From: Rhizobium sp. PP-CC-3A-592
GTDB taxonomy: Bacteria > Pseudomonadota > Alphaproteobacteria > Rhizobiales > Rhizobiaceae
Length of the DNA: 64,000 bases
Assembly (NCBI RefSeq): GCF_003217095.1
Contig: NZ_QJSR01000001.1
Coordinates: forward strand, 1,092,009-1,156,008
Reading direction: 5' to 3'
Made by a program: the position numbers and the translations under genes. A model generated the notes under the pieces. That model saw nothing but the letters and a program-made list of their open reading frames with translations, searched no databases and was not told the origin of the DNA. This document shows, one piece after another, positions 27,301 through 35,845 of the stretch. Each line of letters opens with the position of its first letter. Within the stretch, counting starts at the first letter, position 1.

Positions 27301-30300
27301 ACATCGAGATCCGCTCGCGCGAGCGCCTGACGGAAGACGACTGGGCGGTGCATGCGGTTGCCCGCTGCCGCAAGCCGATCGCGCGCAACGACCACATCCG
27401 GCCCGACTTCAAGGGCCTTGAGAAGACGGAAACCGTTCTTGCGGCAAAGGCCTACGAGACGGCGCGGCAGTTCGGGCTGGATTACGGTCCGAGATTCCAG
27501 CTGCTGTCGAAGGCCGTCGCGTTCGGCGAGCGGTTCATCGATGTCGAGCTGAAGACGCCGTCCGAGGCCGGGCACCCCTTCGTGTCCTACAGCCTCAATC
27601 CGATCTCCGTCGATGCGACCTTCCACGGCATGGTGGCGCTGTTCGGCCGGTTTACCGGCGAAGCCGGCGGCGCGCCATACATTCCCGTTCGTTTCGGTTC
27701 GGTTCGGCTTGCAGCCTCTGGACAGGTGATCAAGCGGGCGATCGCCGAGGTGGAGCGTGTCAGCGCGAACTCGATCAAGGCGAAGTTCCGTTTTTACGGC
27801 GAGGACGGCAAGCTCGTCGCTGCGTTCGACGACTGCCGCTTCCGCCGGACCTATCTGCGCCAGCACAAGACGCTGGACATGCTGTCCTACCACTACGAGG
27901 CCGTGCCCTCCGATACGCTGGCGGCCATGCGGCCCGCGCAGCCGAAGCCGCTGCCGGCTATTCTTCTGCCGGCCGATGGCGGCGACGGGATCGACAACAC
28001 GACGCTGCTCTTCAACGCGGCCATCTACCGGGCCTGCCACGAAATCGCGCTGAAGCTTGCGCGCGGCGGCAACCAGGTGGACATGCGGCTTCTGCCCGGC
28101 GATGTCGGCTTCCGCTGCTTCCTCAGCAACTGCCTCGTCGTTCTCGGAGATGCAGGCCTTGCAGAGCATACCGACAATCGCTGGACAGTGGCGGCGGACT
28201 TCGCGCTGCCTCCGGTCAGCGAAATCCTGAAGGAACTCTACGCCGAAAATGCCGCACGTGCCGTCGAGGCCGTGCTGATCAACGATGCCTACACGGAAGC
28301 GCTCGATCGCCTGTCGGCACTCTATGCTACGGAACTCTCCGGCCAGAGCGTCGAAGAAGCCGTCGTTCGGACGACCGGTTTCATCAGCGAGGCTACGCTC
28401 GATCATCAGGCCGTCCACTCGCTGGCCACTCGCCAGCGGACCGACATGGTCTACGCGGCACTGGAACAGGCCCTCTCGTCGGCTGAAAACGGCCTTCGCA
28501 TCATCGAGCTTGGCACCGTGTCGGCCAGTTTCACGCGGCGCCTTGCGGCTCTTGCCGTGCGCCATGGCGCAAGCCTTGCCGTGATCGAGCCGCGCGACAA
28601 TGCGCAGCGCAACCTCGAAATCGCGTTCGAAGACGATGCGCGCGTATCCGTCCTGAAGAAGGACGCGTTCACGTCGGTCAAGACGGTCGATATCGTCGTC
28701 AGTGCATCCGAGATGCTGTTTGCCCTGGCGGACGAAGATCCGTCGCTTCGTGGCATTCTCGGTCACGCCCTGCGCCCGGGCGGCGCCTTCATCGCCGTGA
28801 CGACCGCGCCGACCGTGTTCAGCGATTTCGCCTATGGCCTGACGGACGGATGGTTTGCCCGAAGCCAGTCTCCGGAATTCCCGATCGGTCGGTTTGCAAC
28901 CGCACCGCAGTGGGAAAAATGTCTTTCCGACCTGAGGCTCGCCGATATCGTTGTCGATGATCGCGAAGGAGCCTATGGCGCGCTGATCACCCTGGAGGCG
29001 AGAGCCGGCCGATTTTCACTCGACGCAGCCTCGCAGGACGTTGCGGCACCCGTATCGCACCATCCGATCCTTGTGCTCGGAACAGCGGCGGCGACCGCCG
29101 CTTTGCCGGCATCCATTTCCGACTGTGCGATCGTGCCCGTGACGCTGACTGGCGAAGAGACCGACAAGGTGCAGCTCCTCGAAGCGTTCAAGGCGCTTCA
29201 GGGTCGCGCCATCCGGGCGGTCTACCTGTCGCCTGCGCCGTCCGCAGACACGCTCGAGGATTCCGAGCACCTGCAGACCATCGTCCTGTCGCTCAGTGCC
29301 TTCGGCGAAGCTGTCCGCGTGCATCATGCGGATCGTGAACCCACGGGCGACGAGCGTCCGCACCTGGCACTGGTTGCCCCGGGCGGATCGCCGGTCGCCG
29401 CAAAGTCGGCGCTGAACAGCGGCGTCTGGACCTTCTGCCGCGTTCTCCAGAACGAGTACGACCTGATCGATCTCCACGCGGTCGATGCTCCCGCTGCGAC
29501 CCTGTCCGAGGTCGAAACGGTGCTCGCTCTTGCTGCAACGCTTATCGAGAGTGAACACGAGAACCGCGAATGGGCCGTCATCGACGGTCATGCGCAGGAG
29601 ATCCGTGCCGTTCCCGGCCCGGTCGAAGGCACCCTTCGTCAGACGCAGTCGTTCGAGGCGGCGACCATCCGCCAGCGGGTGGCCTCGCAGGTCGGCAGCA
29701 TCGCATGGGAGGCCACCAGCCTGCCGGAACCCGGCCCGACGGATGTCGTTGTCGAAGTCGCGGCCACCGGCCTCAACTTCCGTGACGTGATGTGGGCCAT
29801 GGGCCTTCTTCCGGAAGAAGCGCTCGAGGACGGATTTGCCGGTGCCACGATCGGCATGGAGCTTTCCGGCCACGTGGTCGCGCTCGGAACCGAGATCACG
29901 GACCTTACCATCGGCGATCCCGTCATGGCCATGGCCTCGGCTGCCTTCTCGACGCATGCCGTGGTCGCGCGCGCCGGCATCGCCCGGCTGCCGGAAACGG
30001 TCAGCCCGGTGGCTGCAGCCACGGTTCCGGTCGCCTTCCTCACGGCCTATTACGCGATGATCGAACTCGGCCGCATCCGCGCCGGCGAGACCATCCTCAT
30101 CCATGGCGCGGCCGGCGGTGTCGGTCTTGCCGCGCTGCAGGTGGCAAAGCATGCCGGTGCCAAGGTGATCGCCACCGCCGGCACCCGCGAAAAGCGCCAC
30201 TTCCTGACGATGCTGGGTGCCGATCACGTCTTCGATTCGCGTTCGCTGTCCTTCGTGGAGGACATCCGCGCCGTGACCCATGGCGAGGGCGTCGATCTCG

Positions 30301-31886
30301 TTCTGAACTCGCTCTTTGCCGAGGCGATGGAGCAGAGCCTGTCGCTGGTCAAACCCTTCGGGCGGTTCCTGGAACTCGGTAAGCGCGACTACTTTGCCGA
30401 CAGCAAGATCGGGCTTCGCCCGTTCCGCCGCAACATCAGCTATTTCGGCATCGATGCCGACCAGCTGCTCGTCAACCAGCCGGACCTGACCAAGCGGATC
30501 TTCGCCGAAGTCGGACAGCTGTTCGAAGAGGGCAAGTTCGTGCCGCTGCCCTATCGTGCCTTCGCGCATGACGAGATCGGCAACGCCTTCCGCCTGATGC
30601 AGAATGCCGGGCATATCGGCAAGATTGTTGTGCTTCCGCCTGTTGCCGGCCGGGATTCCGTTTCGGCAGCCGCTGGCACGCGGATGACGGTGTCCGGCGA
30701 CGGCGTGCATCTGGTGGTCGGCGGTATCGGCGGCTTCGGCCTTGCAGCCGCCAACTGGCTCGTGGAGAAGGGTGCCCGCAGGATCGCGCTTACCACCCGT
30801 CGCGGTGTGGCCGATGCGGACACGCTGGATGCGATCCAGCGCTGGGAAGCCAAGGGCGTCGTTGCCAGCGTTCACGCCTGCGATATCACCAATGTCGATG
30901 CGACGGCCGCAATGCTCGCAACGCTGCGGCGCGAAGGTCCGCTGAAGGGCGTCATTCATGCTGCCATGGTGCTTGACGATGCGCTGATCTCCAATCTCGA
31001 CCGGGCGCGCAACCGCCCCGTCATCGACACCAAGGCGAAGGGCGCTGCCGTGCTCGACAGCCTGACGCGGAAGGACGATCTCGACCTCTTCCTGCTGTTC
31101 TCGTCGGCAACGACCTTGGTCGGCAATCCCGGCCAGGGCAATTACGTCGCGGCCAACGGCTATCTCGAGGGACTGGCGCGGGCGCGGCGGGCAGCGGGGC
31201 TGAAGGGTCTCGCCATCGGCTTCGGCGCGATCGCCGATACCGGCTATCTGGCTGAGAATACCGAGGTCAACGACATCCTGTCGAAGCGCATCGGCAAGAC
31301 CGCGCTGAAGGCACAGGCGGCGCTCGACCAAGTGGAAGCCTATATCGTTGCCGACCCCGGCACGGTAAATGCCGCGACCGCCATGATTGCCGAGTTCGAC
31401 TGGGCGGCCGCGCGCAATCTGCCGGTTGTTCGCCAGCCCCTGTTCGAGGTGGTGATGCGCACCGCCGACCAGCACACCGGCAGCAGCGACGGCAGCACGC
31501 TCGATCTCGTCGCCATGATCGAGGGCAAATCGCCGCAGGAGGGCGAAGATCTGCTTTATGAGCTTGTGGCCAACGAAATCGCCGCAATTCTGCGGGTTTC
31601 CAAGGATACGATCTCCCGGAACAAGGTCTTGAAGGAAATCGGGCTGGACAGTTTGATGGCCGTTGAACTCGGCATCAGCTTTCAGCAGAATACGGGCTTC
31701 GACATGCCGCTCTCGGGCGTCGCCGACAACACGACCGTCGGTGACGTCGCGCACAAGCTGTACGAAAAGGTCAGCAAGCGCGACCAGGGAAGCGACGAGG
31801 AAGAGCCGCCGACGGAAGACAAGATCCTGAGCGAACTGACCCAGCGCCATAAGGCGACGTCTCCGGAGAAAGCTGCAAGCCAATGA
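24354..31886 (+). CDS. rkpA: Type I reducing polyketide synthase of the capsule locus
   Basis: The 2510-residue multidomain synthase matches RkpA of Sinorhizobium rkp-1 in size and context. Order: ketosynthase (1-420; Cys171 in DTACSSS, His306, His344), acyltransferase (about 530-840; Ser617 in GHSVGE, PFHHP consistent with malonyl choice), dehydratase (about 900-1170; His922 in HVVDGKSILP, Asp1087), a degenerate methyltransferase-like segment (about 1350-1550), enoyl reductase (about 1770-2095; HGAAGGVGLAALQ), ketoreductase (about 2115-2310; GGIGGFGLAAAN, GNYVAAN) and acyl carrier domain (Ser2433 in GLDSLMAVELG). No thioesterase is present, so the chain should be handed over, probably to RkpG, whose gene overlaps by 4 bp. 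It probably builds a specialised saturated acyl chain. Confidence 0.93.
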   Translation: MTAEIIGRACVAPGADSPQALFRLLRQGKCAVTQIPSDRWDLARFWHPEMGNPGKTYSFAAGVIDDIYGFDPAAFGMSQREAMYMDPQQRVLLQLAWRAVEDANISLTSLQGENVGVYVGASSLDHANLTVEDPAAAGPYFMTGNTLSVISNRISHIFGLSGPSMTIDTACSSSIVALDQAMRALNAGEIDTAIVGGINILAHPLPFVGFAQARMLSPEGLCRAYDNDGAGYVRAEGGVVFVLRRSDRARQEKDRSYARIVATGTNSAGRTNGISLPSRESQAALLRSIYEGNNIDANQVAFVEGHGTGTKVGDPAEVWSIGTVIGTNRRAPVPIGSIKSNIGHTEPASGLFGMLKAVMALENNYLPASLHFDTPNENIDFDGLNVRVTANPIELLRGKRARLAGINSFGFGGANAHVVISDPEPVSEDRQRNAASGHMFMASAHTASSLEELLRAYKSSFAKASREEARAIIAASGANRTAMRHRFAARSENPEDIIRAISSHIEAPASDLGETGEAVTRDAKVAFVFSGNGSQWAGMGADAFRENLHFRQCFTSISALFKFHADLDLAALLTDPDLAHKLADTKIAQPLLFAVQAALSDSLVAMGIKPTAVFGHSVGEIAAAYAAGALSLVDAVAIVAKRSLHQDLLAGKGTMAAVMLGDEAAQAFAEKHGIANVCVAAINARNSVTISGPVAEVTAFRDAARKAKIPVQILDINYPFHHPIIDQAKKAFMGDIPDLAPRTTEIAYLSTVTGERLDGSQLDVDYWWKNVREPVRFQAATEAAIALGCTLFLEISPRPILSSYVKETIKAATAPGIVVPTLLKEIAGKGIDPVSRAMARAIAHGADCNPARLFGKRNASVRLPLLPFEPTELRPAVTSDSADLFGRGSRVPYTLAGWRADLNGGSWKNHIDGHLFPDLAEHVVDGKSILPGSGFIEIAISAAQQFYGTSEVEITNLEIVRPLELGDTRIMELSTILSPETGDIEIRSRERLTEDDWAVHAVARCRKPIARNDHIRPDFKGLEKTETVLAAKAYETARQFGLDYGPRFQLLSKAVAFGERFIDVELKTPSEAGHPFVSYSLNPISVDATFHGMVALFGRFTGEAGGAPYIPVRFGSVRLAASGQVIKRAIAEVERVSANSIKAKFRFYGEDGKLVAAFDDCRFRRTYLRQHKTLDMLSYHYEAVPSDTLAAMRPAQPKPLPAILLPADGGDGIDNTTLLFNAAIYRACHEIALKLARGGNQVDMRLLPGDVGFRCFLSNCLVVLGDAGLAEHTDNRWTVAADFALPPVSEILKELYAENAARAVEAVLINDAYTEALDRLSALYATELSGQSVEEAVVRTTGFISEATLDHQAVHSLATRQRTDMVYAALEQALSSAENGLRIIELGTVSASFTRRLAALAVRHGASLAVIEPRDNAQRNLEIAFEDDARVSVLKKDAFTSVKTVDIVVSASEMLFALADEDPSLRGILGHALRPGGAFIAVTTAPTVFSDFAYGLTDGWFARSQSPEFPIGRFATAPQWEKCLSDLRLADIVVDDREGAYGALITLEARAGRFSLDAASQDVAAPVSHHPILVLGTAAATAALPASISDCAIVPVTLTGEETDKVQLLEAFKALQGRAIRAVYLSPAPSADTLEDSEHLQTIVLSLSAFGEAVRVHHADREPTGDERPHLALVAPGGSPVAAKSALNSGVWTFCRVLQNEYDLIDLHAVDAPAATLSEVETVLALAATLIESEHENREWAVIDGHAQEIRAVPGPVEGTLRQTQSFEAATIRQRVASQVGSIAWEATSLPEPGPTDVVVEVAATGLNFRDVMWAMGLLPEEALEDGFAGATIGMELSGHVVALGTEITDLTIGDPVMAMASAAFSTHAVVARAGIARLPETVSPVAAATVPVAFLTAYYAMIELGRIRAGETILIHGAAGGVGLAALQVAKHAGAKVIATAGTREKRHFLTMLGADHVFDSRSLSFVEDIRAVTHGEGVDLVLNSLFAEAMEQSLSLVKPFGRFLELGKRDYFADSKIGLRPFRRNISYFGIDADQLLVNQPDLTKRIFAEVGQLFEEGKFVPLPYRAFAHDEIGNAFRLMQNAGHIGKIVVLPPVAGRDSVSAAAGTRMTVSGDGVHLVVGGIGGFGLAAANWLVEKGARRIALTTRRGVADADTLDAIQRWEAKGVVASVHACDITNVDATAAMLATLRREGPLKGVIHAAMVLDDALISNLDRARNRPVIDTKAKGAAVLDSLTRKDDLDLFLLFSSATTLVGNPGQGNYVAANGYLEGLARARRAAGLKGLAIGFGAIADTGYLAENTEVNDILSKRIGKTALKAQAALDQVEAYIVADPGTVNAATAMIAEFDWAAARNLPVVRQPLFEVVMRTADQHTGSSDGSTLDLVAMIEGKSPQEGEDLLYELVANEIAAILRVSKDTISRNKVLKEIGLDSLMAVELGISFQQNTGFDMPLSGVADNTTVGDVAHKLYEKVSKRDQGSDEEEPPTEDKILSELTQRHKATSPEKAASQ

Positions 31887-33295
31887 GCGACGACCGGCAA
31901 CCTGCCGCATCGAAGATGAACACCAGCATCCGGGAGAACCTGCTCGACCGGATGCGCAACACGCATCAGTCGTCCGAGCGCAACCGCATGGCCCGGTCCG
32001 AACGCGAGGTTCCGACGCCGGTGCGCCGGACGCAGATGCGGTTCGAGGACCTGCCGGAATTCAAGCAGGTGCAGACGCAGGAGGCGGCGAGCGCGCAGCT
32101 CGGCATCGACAATCCCTTCTACCGTGCCCATGCGACGGCAGCGGGCGCGACGACCATCATCAATGGTCGCGAGCTGATCAACTTCGCCTCCTACGACTAT
32201 CTCGGCCTCAACCGGCACCCGCATGTGCTGGAGAAGGCGAACCACGCCATCGGCACCTATGGCATTTCGGCGTCGGCCAGCCGCCTCGTGGCCGGGGAGC
32301 GTCCGGTGCATGGCGAGCTGGAAGAGCGGATCGCCCGCTTTTACGGCGTGGATGCCGCGGTTTGCTTTGTCAGCGGTTACCTGACCAATGTCGCGGCGAT
32401 CAGCTGCCTGCTCGGCCCGAAGGATCTCGTCGTCCATGACGAGTTCATCCACAACAGCGCTCTTGCCGGCATCAAGCTTTCGGGTGCCACGCGTCGTCTG
32501 TTCAAGCACAACGACGCGCAGGACCTCGAAACGGTGTTGCGGACGGTGTCCGGCGATTACCGGCGCATCCTCGTGGTCGTTGAAGGCATCTATTCGATGG
32601 ATGGCGATGTGGCGAACCTGCCGGCCATCCTCAAGCTCAAGGCGGAATACGGCTTCTGGCTGATGGTAGACGAGGCCCATTCCCTCGGCATTCTCGGACG
32701 CCGGGGTCGCGGTACGTTCGAGCATTACGGCATCGACCCGAAAGAGGTCGATATCTGGATGGGCACGCTGTCGAAGACGACGGCAAGCTGCGGTGGCTAT
32801 ATCGCCGGCAACGCGGCGCTCGCGTCCGTTCTCAAGGCAACGGCGGGCGGCTTCGTCTACAGCGTCGGCCTTGCACCGGCGCTGACGGCCGCGGCCATCG
32901 GCAGCCTCGATATTCTGGAAAGCGAACCGCAGCGTGCCGCAGCCCTCCGGCGCAACGGAACGCTGTTTTTGAAGCTTGCGCAGGAAGCAGGTCTCGACAC
33001 TGGGCTCAGTGCGGGTTTCTCCGTCGTACCGGTTCTCGTCGGCGACAGCCTGCGGGCGGTGCAGCTTTCGAACGACCTGCTGGCGGCCGGCGTCAATGCG
33101 CTGCCGATCATTCACCCTGCCGTGCCCGAAGGCCTGGCGCGCCTGCGCTTCTTCATCACCAGCGAGCACACCGAAGAGCAGATCCGCAAGACGGTGGCGC
33201 TGACGGCGGAGAAGCTCAAAGACCTCACCGACCGCAATTTCGGGCTGGCCTCCATCGACATCCAGCAGATGATGAAACTGCTGGCGGCCCGGTGA
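31883..33295 (+). CDS. rkpG: Alpha-oxoamine synthase of the capsule locus
   Basis: The 470-residue fold-type I PLP enzyme is related to serine palmitoyltransferase and 8-amino-7-oxononanoate synthase. Core features are INFASYDYLGLNRHP, SASRLVAGER, the PLP-ring-binding Asp in MVDEAHSLGILG, and GTLSKTTASCGG with Lys298 as Schiff-base residue. An N-terminal extension of about 85 residues, charged and probably disordered, is absent from AONS. The enzyme should condense an amino acid with an acyl thioester, losing CO2 and giving a 3-keto amine. The ATGA overlap with rkpA suggests it takes the RkpA acyl chain. Known as an acyltransferase in the rkp literature; the sphingoid-like reaction is my inference. 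Confidence 0.9.
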   Translation: MSDDRQPAASKMNTSIRENLLDRMRNTHQSSERNRMARSEREVPTPVRRTQMRFEDLPEFKQVQTQEAASAQLGIDNPFYRAHATAAGATTIINGRELINFASYDYLGLNRHPHVLEKANHAIGTYGISASASRLVAGERPVHGELEERIARFYGVDAAVCFVSGYLTNVAAISCLLGPKDLVVHDEFIHNSALAGIKLSGATRRLFKHNDAQDLETVLRTVSGDYRRILVVVEGIYSMDGDVANLPAILKLKAEYGFWLMVDEAHSLGILGRRGRGTFEHYGIDPKEVDIWMGTLSKTTASCGGYIAGNAALASVLKATAGGFVYSVGLAPALTAAAIGSLDILESEPQRAAALRRNGTLFLKLAQEAGLDTGLSAGFSVVPVLVGDSLRAVQLSNDLLAAGVNALPIIHPAVPEGLARLRFFITSEHTEEQIRKTVALTAEKLKDLTDRNFGLASIDIQQMMKLLAAR

Positions 33296-33347
33296 AACCG
33301 GCGCGACGGCCTTCGGTGACGCACGCTTCCAGAACGCTGGGCGCTGC

Positions 33348-34151
33348 ATGACACATGTGGTCATCACCGGTGGATCAAGCGGTATCGGCCTTGCCGTGGC
33401 ACGGATCTACGTGCGTCGCGGTTATCGCGTCTCTCTCATCGCGCGCGGCGCAGCAGCGCTCGAAGCGGCGCAAATCGCACTGCGCGAGGGAAACGAAGGG
33501 CGCGTTCACATCGCCGCAGCAGATGTCGCGGATGCGGACGCCGTGGGCGCGGCGATCCGCGCCTGCGAGGCGGAAGCCGGTCCCTGCGACATCCTGATCT
33601 GCTCGGCCGGTATTGTGGAGCCCTCCCCTTTCGACGACCAGACGGAGGCCGACTTCGATCGCCAGATCGCCGTCAACCTCTCCGGCTCCGTCCATGCGGT
33701 TCGTGCCGTCTATGCGCAGATGTGCGCCCGCGGACGGGGGCGTATCATGCTCGTCTCATCCGGCGCGGGGCTGATCGGCATTCCCGGATATGCCGCCTAT
33801 TGTGCATCGAAATTTGCGCTGCGGGGTTTTGCCGAAGCCTTGCGATCGGAAGCAAAGCCGAAGGGCGTCACGGTCTCCATCTGCTTCCCGCCCGATACCC
33901 ACACGCCACAACTGGAGCGGGAACGCATCGCACGTCCGGCGGAAGCCGAGGTGATCATGGGTCAGGTCAAGCCCTGGAGCGCAGAGCATGTGGCGACCCG
34001 CATGGTTCTGGCACTCGATCGCGGACGCTTCGACGTCTATTTCGGGCTGACGCTCCTCGCGCTCGGGAGGCTCGCTCCACTCGTTCGCCCCCTCATAGAC
34101 TGGCACTTCGACCGGCAGATTCGCCGCCTACAGAGAGTAACGGAACCGTGA
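33348..34151 (+). CDS. rkpH: Short-chain dehydrogenase of the capsule locus, ketosphinganine-reductase-like
   Basis: The 267-residue SDR has the cofactor motif TGGSSGIGLAVA (about 8-19), an SSG catalytic Ser segment, YAAYCASK with the Tyr/Lys pair (about 147-154), and the block CFPPDTHTPQLE. That last block is characteristic of 3-ketodihydrosphingosine reductases. The C-terminal stretch LTLLALGRLAPLVRPLIDW may associate with the membrane. It should reduce the 3-keto group formed by RkpG. It lies 52 bp after rkpG in the same operon. Confidence 0.88.
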   Translation: MTHVVITGGSSGIGLAVARIYVRRGYRVSLIARGAAALEAAQIALREGNEGRVHIAAADVADADAVGAAIRACEAEAGPCDILICSAGIVEPSPFDDQTEADFDRQIAVNLSGSVHAVRAVYAQMCARGRGRIMLVSSGAGLIGIPGYAAYCASKFALRGFAEALRSEAKPKGVTVSICFPPDTHTPQLERERIARPAEAEVIMGQVKPWSAEHVATRMVLALDRGRFDVYFGLTLLALGRLAPLVRPLIDWHFDRQIRRLQRVTEP

Positions 34152-34234
34152 CAACGCTTGTCACCCCTCGTGATTGCCTCTAGAACTCGGGCGCGACGTG
34201 ATAGCGCTCACGCCGCGATATTGAAGGGTTTCGT

Positions 34235-35839
34235 TTGCCGTCGACATCGCTCCAGCTTCACGATCATCCGGTCTCGTTGATCCTCGTCTGCTTCACGCTC
34301 TCGTTCCTCGTTGCGTGGTTCACCGACAGGTTCGCTCTGCCGGCGCGCGAGCGCCGCCGCAACATGCCGGCAAACAGGACCGTATGGCGCGCCCTGCGCG
34401 ACGGCATCGCCCGCATGCCGGTCGTCGCCATCATCTATGCGTTCTTCTTCGCCATCTCCTGGCGCCCGCTGTATGGTGCCGCTGGTTGCATGAGCTTCTT
34501 CATCATCTTCACCGCGATCTCGCGCGCCAAGTTCCGGTTCATCCGCGAACCGCTGGTGTTTTCCGACATCGCGCTGGTGGCGGATGTCTTCAAATACAAG
34601 TCGATCTTCTATGCGAACTCCCTGAACATCGTCTTCTGGTTCGTCGCCTTCGGCTATGTCTTCGGCGTGTCCGGCCTCTACATGTATTTCGAGCCGAACG
34701 TGCTCCCGAACCATGCCGAGCCGTTCTATGTCGTGGTGATGGTCATCGCCGCCGCTCTGCCCTGGATCTCGCTCTTCTGGGGCCCGGTCAACACGCCGAC
34801 GGCGGACCTCGTGCAGCGGCTCGTCGGCAAGCCGGACGCCAAGGTCAGCACCGTCCGTTTCGGTACCTTCTCCTCCGTCGTGTTCCACTTCATCATCTGG
34901 CTCGGCGTCCGCCGGGAGAAGATCGTGAACGAGCTTTCCGGCGCCTTCTTCGCCGCCGTCAACGACCTGATCGGGCATGATGCGGAGAACAAGGCGCCGC
35001 TGGTCGTCGTCTGGCAGTCGGAGTCCTTCCTCGACATGCGCCATTACGGCGTCAACTCCATCCGCCTCCCGACGATCGACCGGTTGCAGAAGCTCTCGAC
35101 GCAGTGGGGACGCATCGCGACGGTGTTCGAAGGTGGGTACACGCTGCGCACCGAATTTGCCGTTCTGAGCGGGCTGCAGCCCGACGATATTCATGTGGAT
35201 GCCAGCTACCCCTATCTCCGGGCGCGGCACTACACCGACGTCGTGTGGCCGACGAAGCTCAAGAAGGCAGGCTGGCGGACGCACTTCATCCACCCCTACG
35301 ACCGCACGTTCTTCCTGCGCCACAAGGCGATGCCGCTGCTCGGCTTCGAGGAAATGACGATGCTTGACGCGTTCGATCACGATCCGGCGCGCGACGGTCC
35401 CTATGTTTCCGACACCGCGCTGACGCGCAAGGTGATCGAGGCGGTGGACAAGCAAAAGGACGACAAGGGCAGCTTCATCTTCGTCGCCTCCATGGCCAAT
35501 CACGGCCCGTGGGAGCCCGGGCGCGTCCCCGGCTACAGCGATCCCGTCAGTATCTATCTGGAGATCCTGCAGCAGTCGGACAGGGCGCTCGGCCAGCTGG
35601 TCGATCATCTGAACAAGCTCGACCGGCCGGTCTGGCTCGTGTTCTACGGCGACCATGCGCCGCTGCTGAAATCTTTCGCCGACCCCTTCCCAGACCCGCG
35701 CACCGATTATTTCATCACGCCGCTGGCGGCGGCCCGCACGCTGCAGCAGGGGCCCGTGTTCCCGCGCAACGAAGAGCCCTGGAACCTGCTGAAGGCCATG
35801 CTGAAGCATGCGAACCTTCACAAGGACGAGCTGGACTAG
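34235..35839 (+). CDS. rkpI: LtaS-like membrane protein with sulfatase fold
   Basis: The 534-residue protein starts at a TTG, supported by GAAGGG at 34223-34228 six nt upstream; no in-frame ATG matches better. Five or so N-terminal membrane helices (about 12-30, 62-100, 125-150, 170-190) precede a periplasmic sulfatase/LtaS-type domain (about 245-525). Expected metal-site residues are visible: the Glu in WQSESFLD, the nucleophile Thr in EGGYTLRTEF, ANHGPWE and YGDHAP. Such enzymes transfer phospho-alcohol groups from phospholipids or hydrolyse them. In this operon it probably modifies or anchors the capsular glycan; the exact reaction is not known. Confidence 0.85.
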   Translation: MPSTSLQLHDHPVSLILVCFTLSFLVAWFTDRFALPARERRRNMPANRTVWRALRDGIARMPVVAIIYAFFFAISWRPLYGAAGCMSFFIIFTAISRAKFRFIREPLVFSDIALVADVFKYKSIFYANSLNIVFWFVAFGYVFGVSGLYMYFEPNVLPNHAEPFYVVVMVIAAALPWISLFWGPVNTPTADLVQRLVGKPDAKVSTVRFGTFSSVVFHFIIWLGVRREKIVNELSGAFFAAVNDLIGHDAENKAPLVVVWQSESFLDMRHYGVNSIRLPTIDRLQKLSTQWGRIATVFEGGYTLRTEFAVLSGLQPDDIHVDASYPYLRARHYTDVVWPTKLKKAGWRTHFIHPYDRTFFLRHKAMPLLGFEEMTMLDAFDHDPARDGPYVSDTALTRKVIEAVDKQKDDKGSFIFVASMANHGPWEPGRVPGYSDPVSIYLEILQQSDRALGQLVDHLNKLDRPVWLVFYGDHAPLLKSFADPFPDPRTDYFITPLAAARTLQQGPVFPRNEEPWNLLKAMLKHANLHKDELD

Positions 35840-35845
35840 GCGGCG

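Noticed and set aside
25362-28766. 1134-codon open frame antisense to rkpA
   Set aside because: It is a GC-rich shadow of the rkpA frame. It has no domain, and the sense frame has intact catalytic motifs throughout.
29016-31910. 964-codon open frame antisense to rkpA
   Set aside because: Same reason: low-complexity His/Arg/Asp-rich translation opposite the ER, KR and ACP domains.
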